Source: JACPDH01 sp041671505 (GTDB lineage: Bacteria; Acidobacteriota; Thermoanaerobaculia; Gp7-AA8). From it: a DNA stretch of 64,000 bases. Positions 8,384-17,564 of this stretch are shown here, one piece after another. The notes beneath the pieces are model-generated. The model was not told the DNA's origin and ran no database searches. It worked only from the letters and a program-made list of their open reading frames with translations. Within the stretch, counting starts at the first letter, position 1, and each line of letters begins with the position of its first letter. The stretch spans positions 186,001 through 250,000 of the forward strand of contig JBAZBK010000001.1 in NCBI GenBank assembly GCA_041671505.1, given 5' to 3'. Made by a program: the position numbers and the translations under genes.

Positions 8384-11300
8384 CTACTCCCGCGCGACCT
8401 TCTTCTTCCCCGCCTTCGCGAGCGCGACATCGAGCTTCGCGAGATCGGCCGCCGTGAACGACATCCAGCTTCGCGCCGCCGCCTCGGCGGGGACGCGAAG
8501 CCTCGCGAGGCCGGCCTTCGCGTCACTGCTCGGAGGGCCGTCCGCGCCATCGACCGCCGTCGCGAGGTCTTCGAGTGAGGCCGAGAGCTGCCGCAGTCCA
8601 TCGGTTCGCGTCGTCGCGACCCACCAGACGTTCACGCCCGACTTCGTCGGCGGCACGTCGACGATCGCGGCGGCGCGGCCGAGCACCGCGGCCGCCTGGC
8701 TGGCAAGCTTGCCTTCGAGCCCTTCACGCATCGCGAGATCCTTGAGCACGGCGTCGGCTTCGTTGAGCGCGGCCGCGATCGGCTCGCGCAGCGCCTCGAC
8801 CTCTCTCGCCATCGCGAACTGCTCCGCGTACGACGCCGATTCGAAATGCACCCGCGGATCGGCGACGACTTCGAGCGGCTGGCGGTACGACGACCCGTCG
8901 ACGGAGAGGACTGCGTCATAGCGCCCCGGCGGCGCCCAGACACCATCACCGAAGGTGAGGCGCGCTCCTGCAAGCGCGGGAGGCGCCGGATAACGGAGCG
9001 GCCAGACGAAGCGGTGCATCCCGGACGTCGTCGAAAGCGTCGACGGCGTCGCGAACCACTCGGGGGCGGTGCGCAGCTTCGCCGGATTCGCCGCGGGAAC
9101 CGCGTCTGCGCTGCTGTAGCGACGCGCCAGCGCTCCCGACGCGTCGAGGATCTCGAGCGTCACCGGGCCGCGCGCGTCGTGATCGAGAACGTAGTCGAGG
9201 TATGCACCGGCCGGTGGGTTAGGCGCCATCGGCTCGTCCCTCGGCCATGGCGTCCCGGTAAAGCCGGCGGGGCGGACGCGGACCGCCTTCGACGGCACGA
9301 AGAGCCGCGTGCTTACCTTGCTCTCCGCAGCGATCTGTCGCAGCGGGGAGATGTCGTCGATGACCCAGAACGCGCGGCCGTGCGTGGCGATCACCACGTC
9401 GTTGCCGTTCACGTCGATATCGCGCACGGACGTAGCCGGCATGTTCATCCGGAGCGACTGCCAGTGATCGCCGTCGTCGAACGAGACGTAGACGCCCTTC
9501 TCCGTCCCGGCGAAGAGCAGCCCGCGCCGCACGGAGTCCTCGCGCACCGCGTTCACGAACGAGCCGTCGGGAATTCCGTTCGCGATCGGCTGCCAGCTCT
9601 TCCCGCCGTCGTGCGTGCGGAGGATGTGAGGCCGGAAGTCGTCGAGGCGATGGCGGTCGATGGCCACATACGCGGTCTCTGCGTCGAAGTGCGAGGTCTC
9701 GATGATGCCGACCTTCGACCAGGGGGTCAGCTCGGCCGGCGTCAGGTTCTGCCAGTGCTCTCCCTCGTCGCGCGTCCGCCAGATGAGCCCGTCGTCGGTG
9801 CCGACCCAGACGTCGTGGTCGGCGAGACGCGACGGCGCGATCGCGTAGACCACGCCGTGCCGCGTCCCGGGGCCCGGCCGGTTCGCCGCCGTCACCGCGT
9901 CGAGGTTAGGCGGGATGCCTGGCTCCTCGCGCGTCAGGTCGGGGCTGATCGCGCTCCAGTGATTGCCGCCGTCGTCGGTGCGGAACACCTTCTGGTTGGC
10001 AAAGTAGAGGACCTTCGGATCGCGGCGCGAGAAGACGAGCGGGAGCGTCCAGGTGCGGCGCGCGAGAGCGTCGTCGGCGAGCGTCGGGTCGACCGAGCGC
10101 GTCTGCCGCGTGCGAACGTCGAGCTTGTCGACCCGCCCGCCGTAGATGATGTCGGGATCGTTCGGATCGGGGGCGATGTTGTCCGCTTCGCCTCCCGCGG
10201 TCACCTCGTGGAACTCGCTGATGTTGATCCCGTCCCACCCGGCGCCGCGGCTCGGGATGCCGGCGCTTCCGGAGTCCTGCTGCGAGCCGTAGACCCAGTA
10301 GGGGAAGCGGTTGTCGGTGATGACGTGGTAGAACTGGCCGGTCGGCTGGTTGTACCAGGAGCTCCAGGTCGCCCCGCCGTTCGTCGAGACGACGGCGCCC
10401 TGGTCGACGCCTAACATGCGCCGCTCCGGATGCTCCGGGTCGATCCACATCTGGTGGTAGTCGTCGCCGCCCGGCGCCCCCTTGACCGGCACGAACGTCT
10501 TTCCCGCGTCGGTGGAGCGGTAGAGGTTGACGTTGCAGGAGTAGACGACGTCGGCGTCGGCGGGCTCGACGGTCACGCCGCCGAAGTACCAGCCGCGCCC
10601 CCAGATCCGCGAGTCGTCGCTCGTCCGGGTCCAGCTCGCGCCGGCGTCGTCGGAGCGGTACATCCCTCCCTGGTCGGCGTCGACGATCGCGTAGACGCGC
10701 GACGGCCTGTTCGGCGCCACCGCGACGCCGATCCGTCCGGGCTTGGCGGGAAAGCCGTGACCGCGGATCGGCGTCCAGTGATCGCCTCCGTCGACGCTCT
10801 TGAAGAGCCCGCTCCCCGCGCCGTTCGACGGCGGATAGATGCTCCACGGCGTCCGCCGCGTCTGCCAAAGCGCGGCGTAGATCACGTCGGGATTGCCCGG
10901 CTCGAACGCGAGGTCGACGGCGCCGGTGTCGCTGTCGGGCCCTAACACCTTCTCCCAGCTCGCCCCGCCGTCGCGGGAACGGAAAACGCCACGCTCGGCG
11001 TTCGCGCCGTAGGGATGGCCGAGCGCCGCAACCAGGACGCGATTCGGGTCCTTCGGGTGAACGACGATCTTCCCGATCTGCTGCGAGTCGCGCAAACCCA
11101 CGTGGCTCCACGTCGCGCCGCCGTCGGTCGACTTGTACATTCCGTCGCCCTGCGCGATGTCCGAACGCATGTCGGCCTCACCGGTTCCGACGTAGAGGAT
11201 CTTCGGGTTCGACGGAGCGGCGGCGATCGCACCGATCGAGCCGATCGGCTGCGCGTCGAAGATCGGCGTCCAGGTGCGCCCCGCATCGCGCGTCTCCCAG

Positions 11301-11491
11301 ACTCCGCCGTTCACGCTGCCGAAGTAGAAGTGCTCCGGCTCTCCGGGGATCCCCGTGACTGCGAGAACACGCCCCCCGCGAAACGGCCCGAGCAGACGCC
11401 AGCTCAGCTCCTTGAACAACGCCGGTTCGGCAGCCGAGGCATCGAGCGATGCCGAGAGTACGAGCAGTGCAAGCGTGCGGCGAAAAGACAT
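8384..11491 (-). CDS. Secreted BNR/Asp-box repeat protein (VPS10/sortilin-like propeller)
   Basis: Exported protein of 1035 aa. I chose the ATG at 11491 because it gives a clear signal peptide (MSFRRTLALLVLSASLDASA) and is preceded by AGGGGG at good spacing; an upstream frame extension lacks both. More than ten Asp-box motifs of the form S/T-x-D-x-G-x-x-W are visible (TRDAGRTW, STDGGATW, SRDGGASW, SVDGGDHW, THDGGKSW), which predicts one or two beta-propellers. The last 300 residues look like a beta-sandwich followed by a helical tail. Such proteins are often named glycosyl hydrolases, but no catalytic residues can be assigned, so enzymatic activity is unproven. The gene is monocistronic. Confidence 0.88.
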   Translation of the reverse strand: MSFRRTLALLVLSASLDASAAEPALFKELSWRLLGPFRGGRVLAVTGIPGEPEHFYFGSVNGGVWETRDAGRTWTPIFDAQPIGSIGAIAAAPSNPKILYVGTGEADMRSDIAQGDGMYKSTDGGATWSHVGLRDSQQIGKIVVHPKDPNRVLVAALGHPYGANAERGVFRSRDGGASWEKVLGPDSDTGAVDLAFEPGNPDVIYAALWQTRRTPWSIYPPSNGAGSGLFKSVDGGDHWTPIRGHGFPAKPGRIGVAVAPNRPSRVYAIVDADQGGMYRSDDAGASWTRTSDDSRIWGRGWYFGGVTVEPADADVVYSCNVNLYRSTDAGKTFVPVKGAPGGDDYHQMWIDPEHPERRMLGVDQGAVVSTNGGATWSSWYNQPTGQFYHVITDNRFPYWVYGSQQDSGSAGIPSRGAGWDGINISEFHEVTAGGEADNIAPDPNDPDIIYGGRVDKLDVRTRQTRSVDPTLADDALARRTWTLPLVFSRRDPKVLYFANQKVFRTDDGGNHWSAISPDLTREEPGIPPNLDAVTAANRPGPGTRHGVVYAIAPSRLADHDVWVGTDDGLIWRTRDEGEHWQNLTPAELTPWSKVGIIETSHFDAETAYVAIDRHRLDDFRPHILRTHDGGKSWQPIANGIPDGSFVNAVREDSVRRGLLFAGTEKGVYVSFDDGDHWQSLRMNMPATSVRDIDVNGNDVVIATHGRAFWVIDDISPLRQIAAESKVSTRLFVPSKAVRVRPAGFTGTPWPRDEPMAPNPPAGAYLDYVLDHDARGPVTLEILDASGALARRYSSADAVPAANPAKLRTAPEWFATPSTLSTTSGMHRFVWPLRYPAPPALAGARLTFGDGVWAPPGRYDAVLSVDGSSYRQPLEVVADPRVHFESASYAEQFAMAREVEALREPIAAALNEADAVLKDLAMREGLEGKLASQAAAVLGRAAAIVDVPPTKSGVNVWWVATTRTDGLRQLSASLEDLATAVDGADGPPSSDAKAGLARLRVPAEAAARSWMSFTAADLAKLDVALAKAGKKKVARE

Positions 11492-11590
11492 GGTGTTCCC
11501 CCTGAGATCCGATCGGGCGCCAGCACGACGCGCGCGCCTTCGACGCACGATTCTACAGAACTACCCGGGGAACATCTGAGTTGCGGGTAT

Positions 11591-12223
11591 TCATCGCCGC
11601 GGGGCGTTTCTCTTCGCGACGGATTTCCTGACGCGGCCCGAGTCGTCCTCTCGAGCGAAGGCCGCAAGGAAGAAGTCGACCATCTCACCGAGCGGTGCGG
11701 GGTCGCCCTTGAGGCGACTCCGGAGCGCCGCGCCCTCCCAGCAGTTGACCAGCAACCCCGCCATGCGTCGCGGCTTGGAATTGCCGGGGATGTCTCCCCT
11801 CTTCCGAGCCTCCTCGAGACAGAGCGCCATGCGGCCTGCGATTTCAGAGAAGCACTCCTCGATCTTGCGACGGAAGATGTCGCTCACTCCCGAGAGCTCC
11901 TGGCCGAGCCCCCCAAGGAGGCATCCCATGTAGCCCTGCTGGCGGTACGCCTCTTCCGTCGCCTCGAAGAAGCGGCGAATGCGGTCGAGCGGAAGACAGC
12001 CCTCGTCCTCGAGACAGGCGTCGAGCCCCGCATGCACCCCTTGCATGTAGAGATCGATCGCCTGGAGCGCGAAGTCCTCCTTGTCCCGGAAGTGATGGTA
12101 GAACGACCCCTTCGGCGTCGCCGTGGCGTCGAGCAGCGCCTGAATTCCGAGATCGTTGTAGCCGTGCTCGAGGAGCATGGCCATTCCCGCTTCGAGGAGC
12201 CGCTGCTTGGTCGGATGGTGCAT
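11591..12223 (-). CDS. TetR-family repressor, NemR/AcuR-like
   Basis: DNA-binding repressor of 210 aa. The N-terminal helix-turn-helix carries the PKGSFYHHF motif typical of the NemR/AcuR subgroup, and the ligand domain has the GCLLGGLGQELS segment, whose Cys position resembles that found in NemR-type regulators of reactive electrophiles. It lies 61 bp downstream of a small cupin gene on the same strand. A perfect 16-bp palindrome sits upstream of that cupin gene, so the regulator is probably autoregulated as the second gene of the operon. The inducer is inferred to be an electrophile or oxidant, by family analogy only. Confidence 0.85.
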   Translation of the reverse strand: MHHPTKQRLLEAGMAMLLEHGYNDLGIQALLDATATPKGSFYHHFRDKEDFALQAIDLYMQGVHAGLDACLEDEGCLPLDRIRRFFEATEEAYRQQGYMGCLLGGLGQELSGVSDIFRRKIEECFSEIAGRMALCLEEARKRGDIPGNSKPRRMAGLLVNCWEGAALRSRLKGDPAPLGEMVDFFLAAFAREDDSGRVRKSVAKRNAPRR

Positions 12224-12284
12224 TCCGGAACGAGGATATCAGGGCGACACGAAGCGATGTCGCCTCGTGTCGCCTTGCTCGAGC

Positions 12285-12680
12285 TCACGCCTGCGACTGT
12301 TTCACTTTCTCGATCATGTGGTTGATGACCTGCGTGTGCTCCCGCTGCGGACTGAACATGACGATCTCCGCATCGCTGTCGACCCTGACGTTGTGCCCCG
12401 GCGGCCAGTAGAAGAGATCATTCGCATTCACGACCTCCCGTTCACCGCTGGCGTTGGTCGTGGTGATCGTGCCGCGAAGGACGTAGCCCCAGTGCGGGCA
12501 CTGACAGAGCCCCCCTACCAGCCCTTCGAACAGGGGAGTCGTATCGACCCCCGCGGCGAGAGTGAAGTACTCGCCGCTGATCGTGCCGAAACCGCTCGCA
12601 TTGCCGAACTCGGTCTCCTGCCGGATCACGGCGCCCGGGATCTCCATCTTCACGTCGACATCCTCTTTTGCAATCCGCAT
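12285..12680 (-). CDS. Small cupin-domain protein
   Basis: A protein of 131 aa with a single cupin beta-barrel: a histidine in the CPHWGYVLRG segment, then FYWPPGHNVRV, a typical second cupin motif. The start at 12680 is set by a strong GAGGAGG ribosome binding site; a longer frame to 12767 would run through the operator and is rejected. It may bind a metal or a small molecule. It is the first gene of a two-gene operon with the TetR regulator and lies directly behind the palindromic operator, so it is probably the regulated target. The substrate is unknown. Confidence 0.75.
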   Translation of the reverse strand: MRIAKEDVDVKMEIPGAVIRQETEFGNASGFGTISGEYFTLAAGVDTTPLFEGLVGGLCQCPHWGYVLRGTITTTNASGEREVVNANDLFYWPPGHNVRVDSDAEIVMFSPQREHTQVINHMIEKVKQSQA

Positions 12681-12716
12681 GGTTGCCTCCTCTCGTGCCG
12701 TCGTCGGTTTCGTTTT

Positions 12717-12732
12717 TAGACCGATCGGTCTA
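12717..12732. promoter_or_regulatory. Perfect palindromic TetR operator
   Basis: TAGACCGATCGGTCTA is a perfect 16-bp palindrome, 36 bp upstream of the cupin start. It has the TAGACC-N4-GGTCTA form that I recall for NemR-type operators, matching the subgroup of the TetR gene two positions downstream. It probably represses the cupin-tetR operon. Confidence 0.8.
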
Positions 12733-12826
12733 GCGAACAAACTAAGGCGTCTCGGGAGCCCTGTCAACCCGCGATTCGCCGCGCTCCGAGTCAGACGGGG
12801 TTACGATCCTGGTCGTGAGCCGATCG

Positions 12827-13630
12827 ATGAGCCTGCGAAAGACCCTGGCCGCCGTCGTTCTCGGCCTCGTCGCGCTTGGCGCTTCGCCACGGAGTGTCGA
12901 CGTCGAGCGGCTGAAAGGAGCCTGGTTCGGCGACGGGCCGAGCTTCGAGATGGTCGTGCGCGATCGGACGATCCTGTTCGAGTTCGACATGAAGGAGCAC
13001 GCCTATCGGATCGACGGCGACGTCCTGATCATCTCGTACGACGACGGCGAGCAGCGTCACCGGATCATCAGGCTTACCGACGACGAGATGGAGTGGGAAA
13101 GTGAAGCGACAGCGACACGCTCGGTCTTGCACCGGACGGGAGCCTGGGAGCGAGCGAGCGCGCCTCGGGCGCAGCCTAACGTCGTGGCCCGCTCGACGAC
13201 GCGAGGCTGGCCGACCTTCAGGAACGAGAAGTACGGGTACGAAATCCAGCACCCCGAGCGTGTCGAGGTGCGCGAAACAGGGCGCGAGCCCGATCGCGAT
13301 GGCGCGACGATCCGACTGGTGTTCAAGGAATACGAGGCGCCCACGCCGGCGCTCGACATTCGCATCGTGCCTCGAACCCCGGAAACGAAGTTCCCTCGAC
13401 TGGGGACAAACGCACCTGGAATGACGCTCAGCATCGACGACGTCGTGGTGGGAGGTGAAGAGGCGAGACTCGCGCAATATCGCTGGCAGGCGAGCGGCGA
13501 CCTCGCGTTCGCGGAGCTCTTCCTTCGCGGCATCGTGTTCTCATTCGACGCAAACAGCGGCGTGCGCGATATTCGAGAGACTCAATGGTGGGAGATGATC
13601 TCCACGTTTCGCATTCGAAAAGCGCGATGA
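12827..13630 (+). CDS. Secreted two-part hypothetical protein
   Basis: No characterised family is recognised. The N terminus (MSLRKTLAAVVLGLVALGAS) is a signal peptide; an in-frame GTG at 12815 is an alternative start. Residues 25-100 resemble short beta-barrel units that begin with a LxGxW segment (LKGAWFGDGPSFEMVV) and end with a TRSVLHR-like strand. The C-terminal half starts at GWPTFRNEKYGYEIQHP, a motif often seen in secreted proteins of the PsbP/DcrB-like type, and ends in a mixed alpha/beta region. It diverges from the cupin-tetR operon and is followed closely by the convergent PilZ gene. It is probably periplasmic or a surface protein. Confidence 0.6.
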   Translation: MSLRKTLAAVVLGLVALGASPRSVDVERLKGAWFGDGPSFEMVVRDRTILFEFDMKEHAYRIDGDVLIISYDDGEQRHRIIRLTDDEMEWESEATATRSVLHRTGAWERASAPRAQPNVVARSTTRGWPTFRNEKYGYEIQHPERVEVRETGREPDRDGATIRLVFKEYEAPTPALDIRIVPRTPETKFPRLGTNAPGMTLSIDDVVVGGEEARLAQYRWQASGDLAFAELFLRGIVFSFDANSGVRDIRETQWWEMISTFRIRKAR

Positions 13631-13682
13631 AGCTCCGATCCCGGGAGGCGATCGCGCTTCCGATGTGACCCCGGAGCGCCGC

Positions 13683-14027
13683 CTAACGGCTCGGGCCGAT
13701 CTTGTCGAGGCGGATCGCGAGGAAGCGCGCGAGCTCGAATTCAGCTTCGGGAGAAAGACCGACGAACCTGACCCCGTACTCGTGCCCTTCGGTTTTCGCC
13801 TCGCCTTCGCGAATGATCTCGCCGTCGACCTGGAGCTTCGTCGCCCGCCCGGGGACGAAGAGCTCCACCCTGAGCTTCGTGCCGACCTCGAGCGCGGTCG
13901 AAACCTCCACGAGCATGCCCGACGACGAGACGTTGAAGGTCTTGCCGAGGAGTGGGAATCCACCCTCGGGGACGATGTTGGCGAGCACCTCGAGGCCGAC
14001 GCGGACCTTTGGGATTGAACCGGCCAT
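13683..14027 (-). CDS. PilZ-domain protein
   Basis: A protein of 114 aa made almost entirely of one PilZ domain: a beta-barrel with NVSSSGMLVE, matching the D/NxSxxG part of the c-di-GMP binding signature, and a later YGVRFVGLSPE strand typical of the fold. The expected RxxxR arginine motif at the N terminus is not evident, so c-di-GMP binding is uncertain. I start at 14027 (MAGSIPK); a 22-residue upstream extension has low-complexity sequence. An EAL-domain gene at 57.7 kb shows that c-di-GMP turnover is present in this organism. Confidence 0.75.
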   Translation of the reverse strand: MAGSIPKVRVGLEVLANIVPEGGFPLLGKTFNVSSSGMLVEVSTALEVGTKLRVELFVPGRATKLQVDGEIIREGEAKTEGHEYGVRFVGLSPEAEFELARFLAIRLDKIGPSR

Positions 14028-14161
14028 GTCGGAAATAGTAACTCCGTCTCCCCGGACCGCGACGGCGGCGGCGGGGGCAGATCGGAAATACATGACTTCC
14101 AGGACTGGTTCCGCGGGTAGTGATAATGTTTTCCGGCGCCCGACGGCGCTGGAGGCAAACC

Positions 14162-15187
14162 TTGCTCAGGAAACCTGCAGTTCTGATCACCGGCGCGAGC
14201 GGAGAGATCGGCCATGGCCTGATCAGCCGGCTCGTGCACGATGGCAGTCGAACCATCATCACGCTCGATCTCAAACCTCTCGAGCCCGAGCTTGCGCGCC
14301 TCGTCCAGCACGAGTTCTCCGGCTCGATCCTCGAGACGAACCTGCTCGAACGGATTCTCTCGGAGTTCGAGGTCGACCTCGTATTCCATCTCGCGGCGCT
14401 CCTCTCGACCCGCAGCGAGTTCACCCCCGTGACCGCGCACCAGGTGAACGTCGAGGGAACGATGAACCTGCTCGAGTTCGCGCAGAAGCAGGGCGAGTCG
14501 CACGGCCGCCCCGTCGTCTTCCTCTACCCCTCGTCGATCGCCATCTACGGCATGCCCGACCTCGGCGCGAAGACGCGCGCAGGCCGCGTGAAGGAAGACG
14601 ACTTCAACACGCCCAGCACGATGTACGGCTGCAACAAGCTCTACTGCGAGCAACTCGGCCGCTACTACGCGCGCCACTACAAGCAGCTCGCGGCCGAGCC
14701 GCTCTCCGGCAAGGTCGACTTCCGCTGCATCCGCTTCCCTGGGCTGATTTCCGCGGCCACCGTCCCGTCGGGCGGCACGTCCGACTTCGCCCCCGAAATG
14801 ATCCACGCCGCGGCGCAGGGACAGCCGTACGCCTGCTTCGTCCGCCCCGACGCGCGGATCCCGTTCATGGCGATGCCCGATGGCGTCGCGGCGCTCCTCG
14901 CGCTCGCGGCCGCGCCGAGCGACCGCCTAACACGGACCTCGTACAACATCGGCGCCTTCAATCCCTCGGCAGCCGAGATTCAGGCGATCGTCGAGAACGC
15001 GTTCCCGGGCGCGCAGATCACCACGAAGGTCGACGAGAAGCGGCAGGGCATCGTCGACTCGTGGCCCGCGGACCTGGACGACTCGGCCGCGCGCAACGAC
15101 TGGGGCTTCATGCCGCAGTACGGCCTCGAGGCGGCGTTCCACGACTACCTCATTCCGAGGATCCGCGAGAGGTACCGGAAGACGTAG
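14162..15187 (+). CDS. NAD-dependent L-threonine 3-dehydrogenase, SDR type
   Basis: Extended short-chain dehydrogenase of 341 aa. The Rossmann motif GASGEIG, the active-site YGCNK (YxxxK) and the segment RFPGLISAATVPSGGTSD match the SDR-type threonine dehydrogenase/epimerase family, as do SYNIGAF and the tail motif DSWPADLDDSAARNDWG. The expected reaction is L-threonine to 2-amino-3-ketobutyrate with NAD+. I place the start at a TTG (14162) because GGAGG lies six bases before it and the protein then begins exactly at the nucleotide-binding strand; GTG and ATG codons at 14120 and 14126 are alternatives. No kbl gene is adjacent. Confidence 0.8.
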   Translation: MLRKPAVLITGASGEIGHGLISRLVHDGSRTIITLDLKPLEPELARLVQHEFSGSILETNLLERILSEFEVDLVFHLAALLSTRSEFTPVTAHQVNVEGTMNLLEFAQKQGESHGRPVVFLYPSSIAIYGMPDLGAKTRAGRVKEDDFNTPSTMYGCNKLYCEQLGRYYARHYKQLAAEPLSGKVDFRCIRFPGLISAATVPSGGTSDFAPEMIHAAAQGQPYACFVRPDARIPFMAMPDGVAALLALAAAPSDRLTRTSYNIGAFNPSAAEIQAIVENAFPGAQITTKVDEKRQGIVDSWPADLDDSAARNDWGFMPQYGLEAAFHDYLIPRIRERYRKT

Positions 15188-15291
15188 CGTAGCGAGCGCG
15201 ACGAGGGCAACCCGCGCGGGCCGCGTCATCTCGAGTCCTTCATGTTCTCGAGCTGACACTACCCGCCCCGCGGGAAGCGCTTCGCGGGCCG

Positions 15292-16533
15292 TCACACCCC
15301 GCGTGCCATGAGGCGCTTTACGAGCGTACCGACGCTGAGCCCCTGCACCACGATCGAGAAGACCACCACCGCGTACGTGACGCCGAGCAGAACGTCCCTG
15401 TTCGGCCCTGCAGGTAGTGAGAGCGCCAGCGCGACCGAGATCCCGCCGCGCAGGCCGCCCCAGGTCAGGATCGTGATCGCTCCCGGCGTGAAGCGGCGGA
15501 ATCGCTTCATCACCATGATCGGCGCCGCCACGGAGATCCATCGCGCCCCGAGGACGATCGGGATGGTCAGCAGCGCGGCCGCGACGTCGCTCCGGCCGAA
15601 ATGGACGACGAGGATCTCGAGGCCGATCAGGACGAAGAGCACCGCGTTAAGAATTTCGTCCACGAGCTCCCAGAACTTGTCGAGATGGTCGCGCGTCACG
15701 TCGGACATCGCGAGCGTTCGCCCCTGGTTTCCGATCATCAGGCCCGCGACGACGATCGCGATCGGCCCGGAGACGTGGAGAGCCGACGCGAGCGTGTAGC
15801 CTCCGGCGACGAGCGCGAGCGTGATCAACACTTCGACCTGGTACTGGTCGATGCTGCGCAGCATCCGGTATGCGAGATAGCCGATCGCGAGGCCGAACAG
15901 AATCCCTCCGACTGCTTCCTGCAGAAAGAGCGCCGTCACGAAGCCGAGCGTCACCTCGTGAGATCCGCGCAGAACTTCCAGAAACGTCAGAAACACGACG
16001 ACGCCCACCCCGTCGTTGAACAGCGACTCGCCCGCGATGGTCGTCTCCACGCTCGCGGGAACATGGGCGCTCCGCAGAATCGCGATCACGGCGATCGGGT
16101 CGGTCGGCGAGATCAGCGCCCCGAAGAGGAGGCAGTAGATCAACGGAACCTGAACGCCGACGAGCGGGAGAATCCAGTAGAGCAGAAACGCGATGACGAG
16201 CGTGGAGATCAGCAGGCCGACCGTGGCGAGGATCGTGACGATCCCTTTCTGCTTCGAGAGATCGCTCAGATCGATGTGCAGCGCGCCGGCGAACAGAAGG
16301 AAGCTCAGAAAGCCCTGGAGGAGCGTGTCGTCGAAGTCGATGCCGCTCAGGACCGCCTCCGCCTGCGACGTGACGTCGGCTCCCAGTTTTCCGAGCACGA
16401 TGAGCGCCAGAGACATCACGAGCGCGATGAGCATCACCCCGATTGTCACGGGCAGCTTCACGAAGCGGTGGTTGACGTAGCTGAAGGCGGCGGCGAGCGT
16501 GAGCAGCAGTGCGATGATCTGGACGAGGTTCAT
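15292..16533 (-). CDS. CPA1-type Na+/H+ antiporter
   Basis: Integral membrane protein of 413 aa with about 12 hydrophobic segments, typical of the CPA1/NhaP family. The core has the sequence LFGALISPTDPIAVIAIL, the discontinuous-helix motif of this family, and ESLFNDGVGVVVF, which carries the conserved ND pair needed for ion exchange. It exchanges Na+ (or K+) for H+ at the inner membrane for pH and salt homeostasis. It lacks the long cytoplasmic C-terminal tail seen in some family members. It is convergent with the threonine dehydrogenase gene; a GC-rich inverted repeat at 15263-15284 between them may end both transcripts. Confidence 0.92.
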   Translation of the reverse strand: MNLVQIIALLLTLAAAFSYVNHRFVKLPVTIGVMLIALVMSLALIVLGKLGADVTSQAEAVLSGIDFDDTLLQGFLSFLLFAGALHIDLSDLSKQKGIVTILATVGLLISTLVIAFLLYWILPLVGVQVPLIYCLLFGALISPTDPIAVIAILRSAHVPASVETTIAGESLFNDGVGVVVFLTFLEVLRGSHEVTLGFVTALFLQEAVGGILFGLAIGYLAYRMLRSIDQYQVEVLITLALVAGGYTLASALHVSGPIAIVVAGLMIGNQGRTLAMSDVTRDHLDKFWELVDEILNAVLFVLIGLEILVVHFGRSDVAAALLTIPIVLGARWISVAAPIMVMKRFRRFTPGAITILTWGGLRGGISVALALSLPAGPNRDVLLGVTYAVVVFSIVVQGLSVGTLVKRLMARGV

Positions 16534-16580
16534 GCGGGCGTCTCAGAATATCCTGATTGGCAAGCCGGAGTCGTCCCCGC

Positions 16581-17564
16581 TCAACGCGGCGGCACGCGCG
16601 CGAGGTGCACCGCGAAGAGGCGATCGCGATCGGTGAAGGTGCGCTCGCGGACGAAACCAGCCCTCTCGAGCATGGCGTCGACGCGCGCGTCGTCGTATTT
16701 GATGCTCGACTCGGTGTGGATTCTCTCGCCCTGACGAAAGCCGACCTCGACGCCGAGCGCCTCGATCCTCACGCGCTGGGCGCAGAGGCTCTCGAGGTGC
16801 ATCTCGATCCGTGATTGCGCGTCGTTCCAGAGCGCGACGTGCGCGAAGCGATCGAGCTCGAAGTGGCCGCCGAGCTCGCGGTTGATCCGCGCGAGCACGT
16901 TCCGGTTGAACGCCGCCGTCACGCCGCGCGCGTCGTCGTATGCCGGGACGAGAATCGCGGGATCCTTGCGAAGATCCGTACCGAGAAGCAGCGCGCCTCC
17001 CGGAGCGAGGCTGCGGCGCACGCCGGCGAGGATCGCGTGCGCCTCGTCGTCCTCGAAGTTTCCGATCGAGCTCCCGATGAAGAGGACCAGGCGTCGCGGG
17101 CCGATGGCCCGGATGTGCGTGAACGCTTCGTCGTGCTGCATCACGAGCGGCCTAACCGTCACCTCGGGGAGCGTCCTCGCGAGCCGCGCGGTTGCCTCGT
17201 CGATCGCCGACTCCGAGACGTCGACCGGCGCGAAGATGCAGCGCCCCTGCTGCGCGACGACGGAGCGAAGAATGATCTCCGACTTCGTCGCCGTGCCCGC
17301 GCCGAGCTCCACGACGTGAAGTGGGAACCCGCCGCCCGCCGCGGCCGTCGCCACGATCTCGTCGGCATGCTCGATCAGGATCGAGCGCTCGACTCGCGTC
17401 GGGTAGTACTCCGCCAGCATCGTGATCTCCTCGAAGAGGCGCGAGCCTTCCTCGTCGTAGAAGAGGTACGGCGGGAGACTCTTCTTCGTCGCGAGAAGTC
17501 CCCGGGCGACGACCTCCGCAATCGGGTTCGTCGGGCACACTTCTGAAATCGCATTCCGGCTCAT
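16581..17564 (-). CDS. egtD: L-histidine N-alpha-methyltransferase (ergothioneine pathway)
   Basis: SAM-dependent methyltransferase of 327 aa that makes hercynine (trimethyl-histidine). Length and sequence match EgtD: the segment LFEEITMLAEYYPTRVE near the N terminus, the SAM site VELGAGTATKSE, and the FIGSSIGNFEDDEA motif. It overlaps the end of egtB by four bases (ATGA), so the two are translationally coupled. A GGAGGAAG ribosome binding site precedes the start. With EgtB it gives the minimal core of ergothioneine synthesis; no egtA, egtC or egtE is present in the window, so the C-S lyase step must be encoded elsewhere. Confidence 0.95.
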   Translation of the reverse strand: MSRNAISEVCPTNPIAEVVARGLLATKKSLPPYLFYDEEGSRLFEEITMLAEYYPTRVERSILIEHADEIVATAAAGGGFPLHVVELGAGTATKSEIILRSVVAQQGRCIFAPVDVSESAIDEATARLARTLPEVTVRPLVMQHDEAFTHIRAIGPRRLVLFIGSSIGNFEDDEAHAILAGVRRSLAPGGALLLGTDLRKDPAILVPAYDDARGVTAAFNRNVLARINRELGGHFELDRFAHVALWNDAQSRIEMHLESLCAQRVRIEALGVEVGFRQGERIHTESSIKYDDARVDAMLERAGFVRERTFTDRDRLFAVHLARVPPR

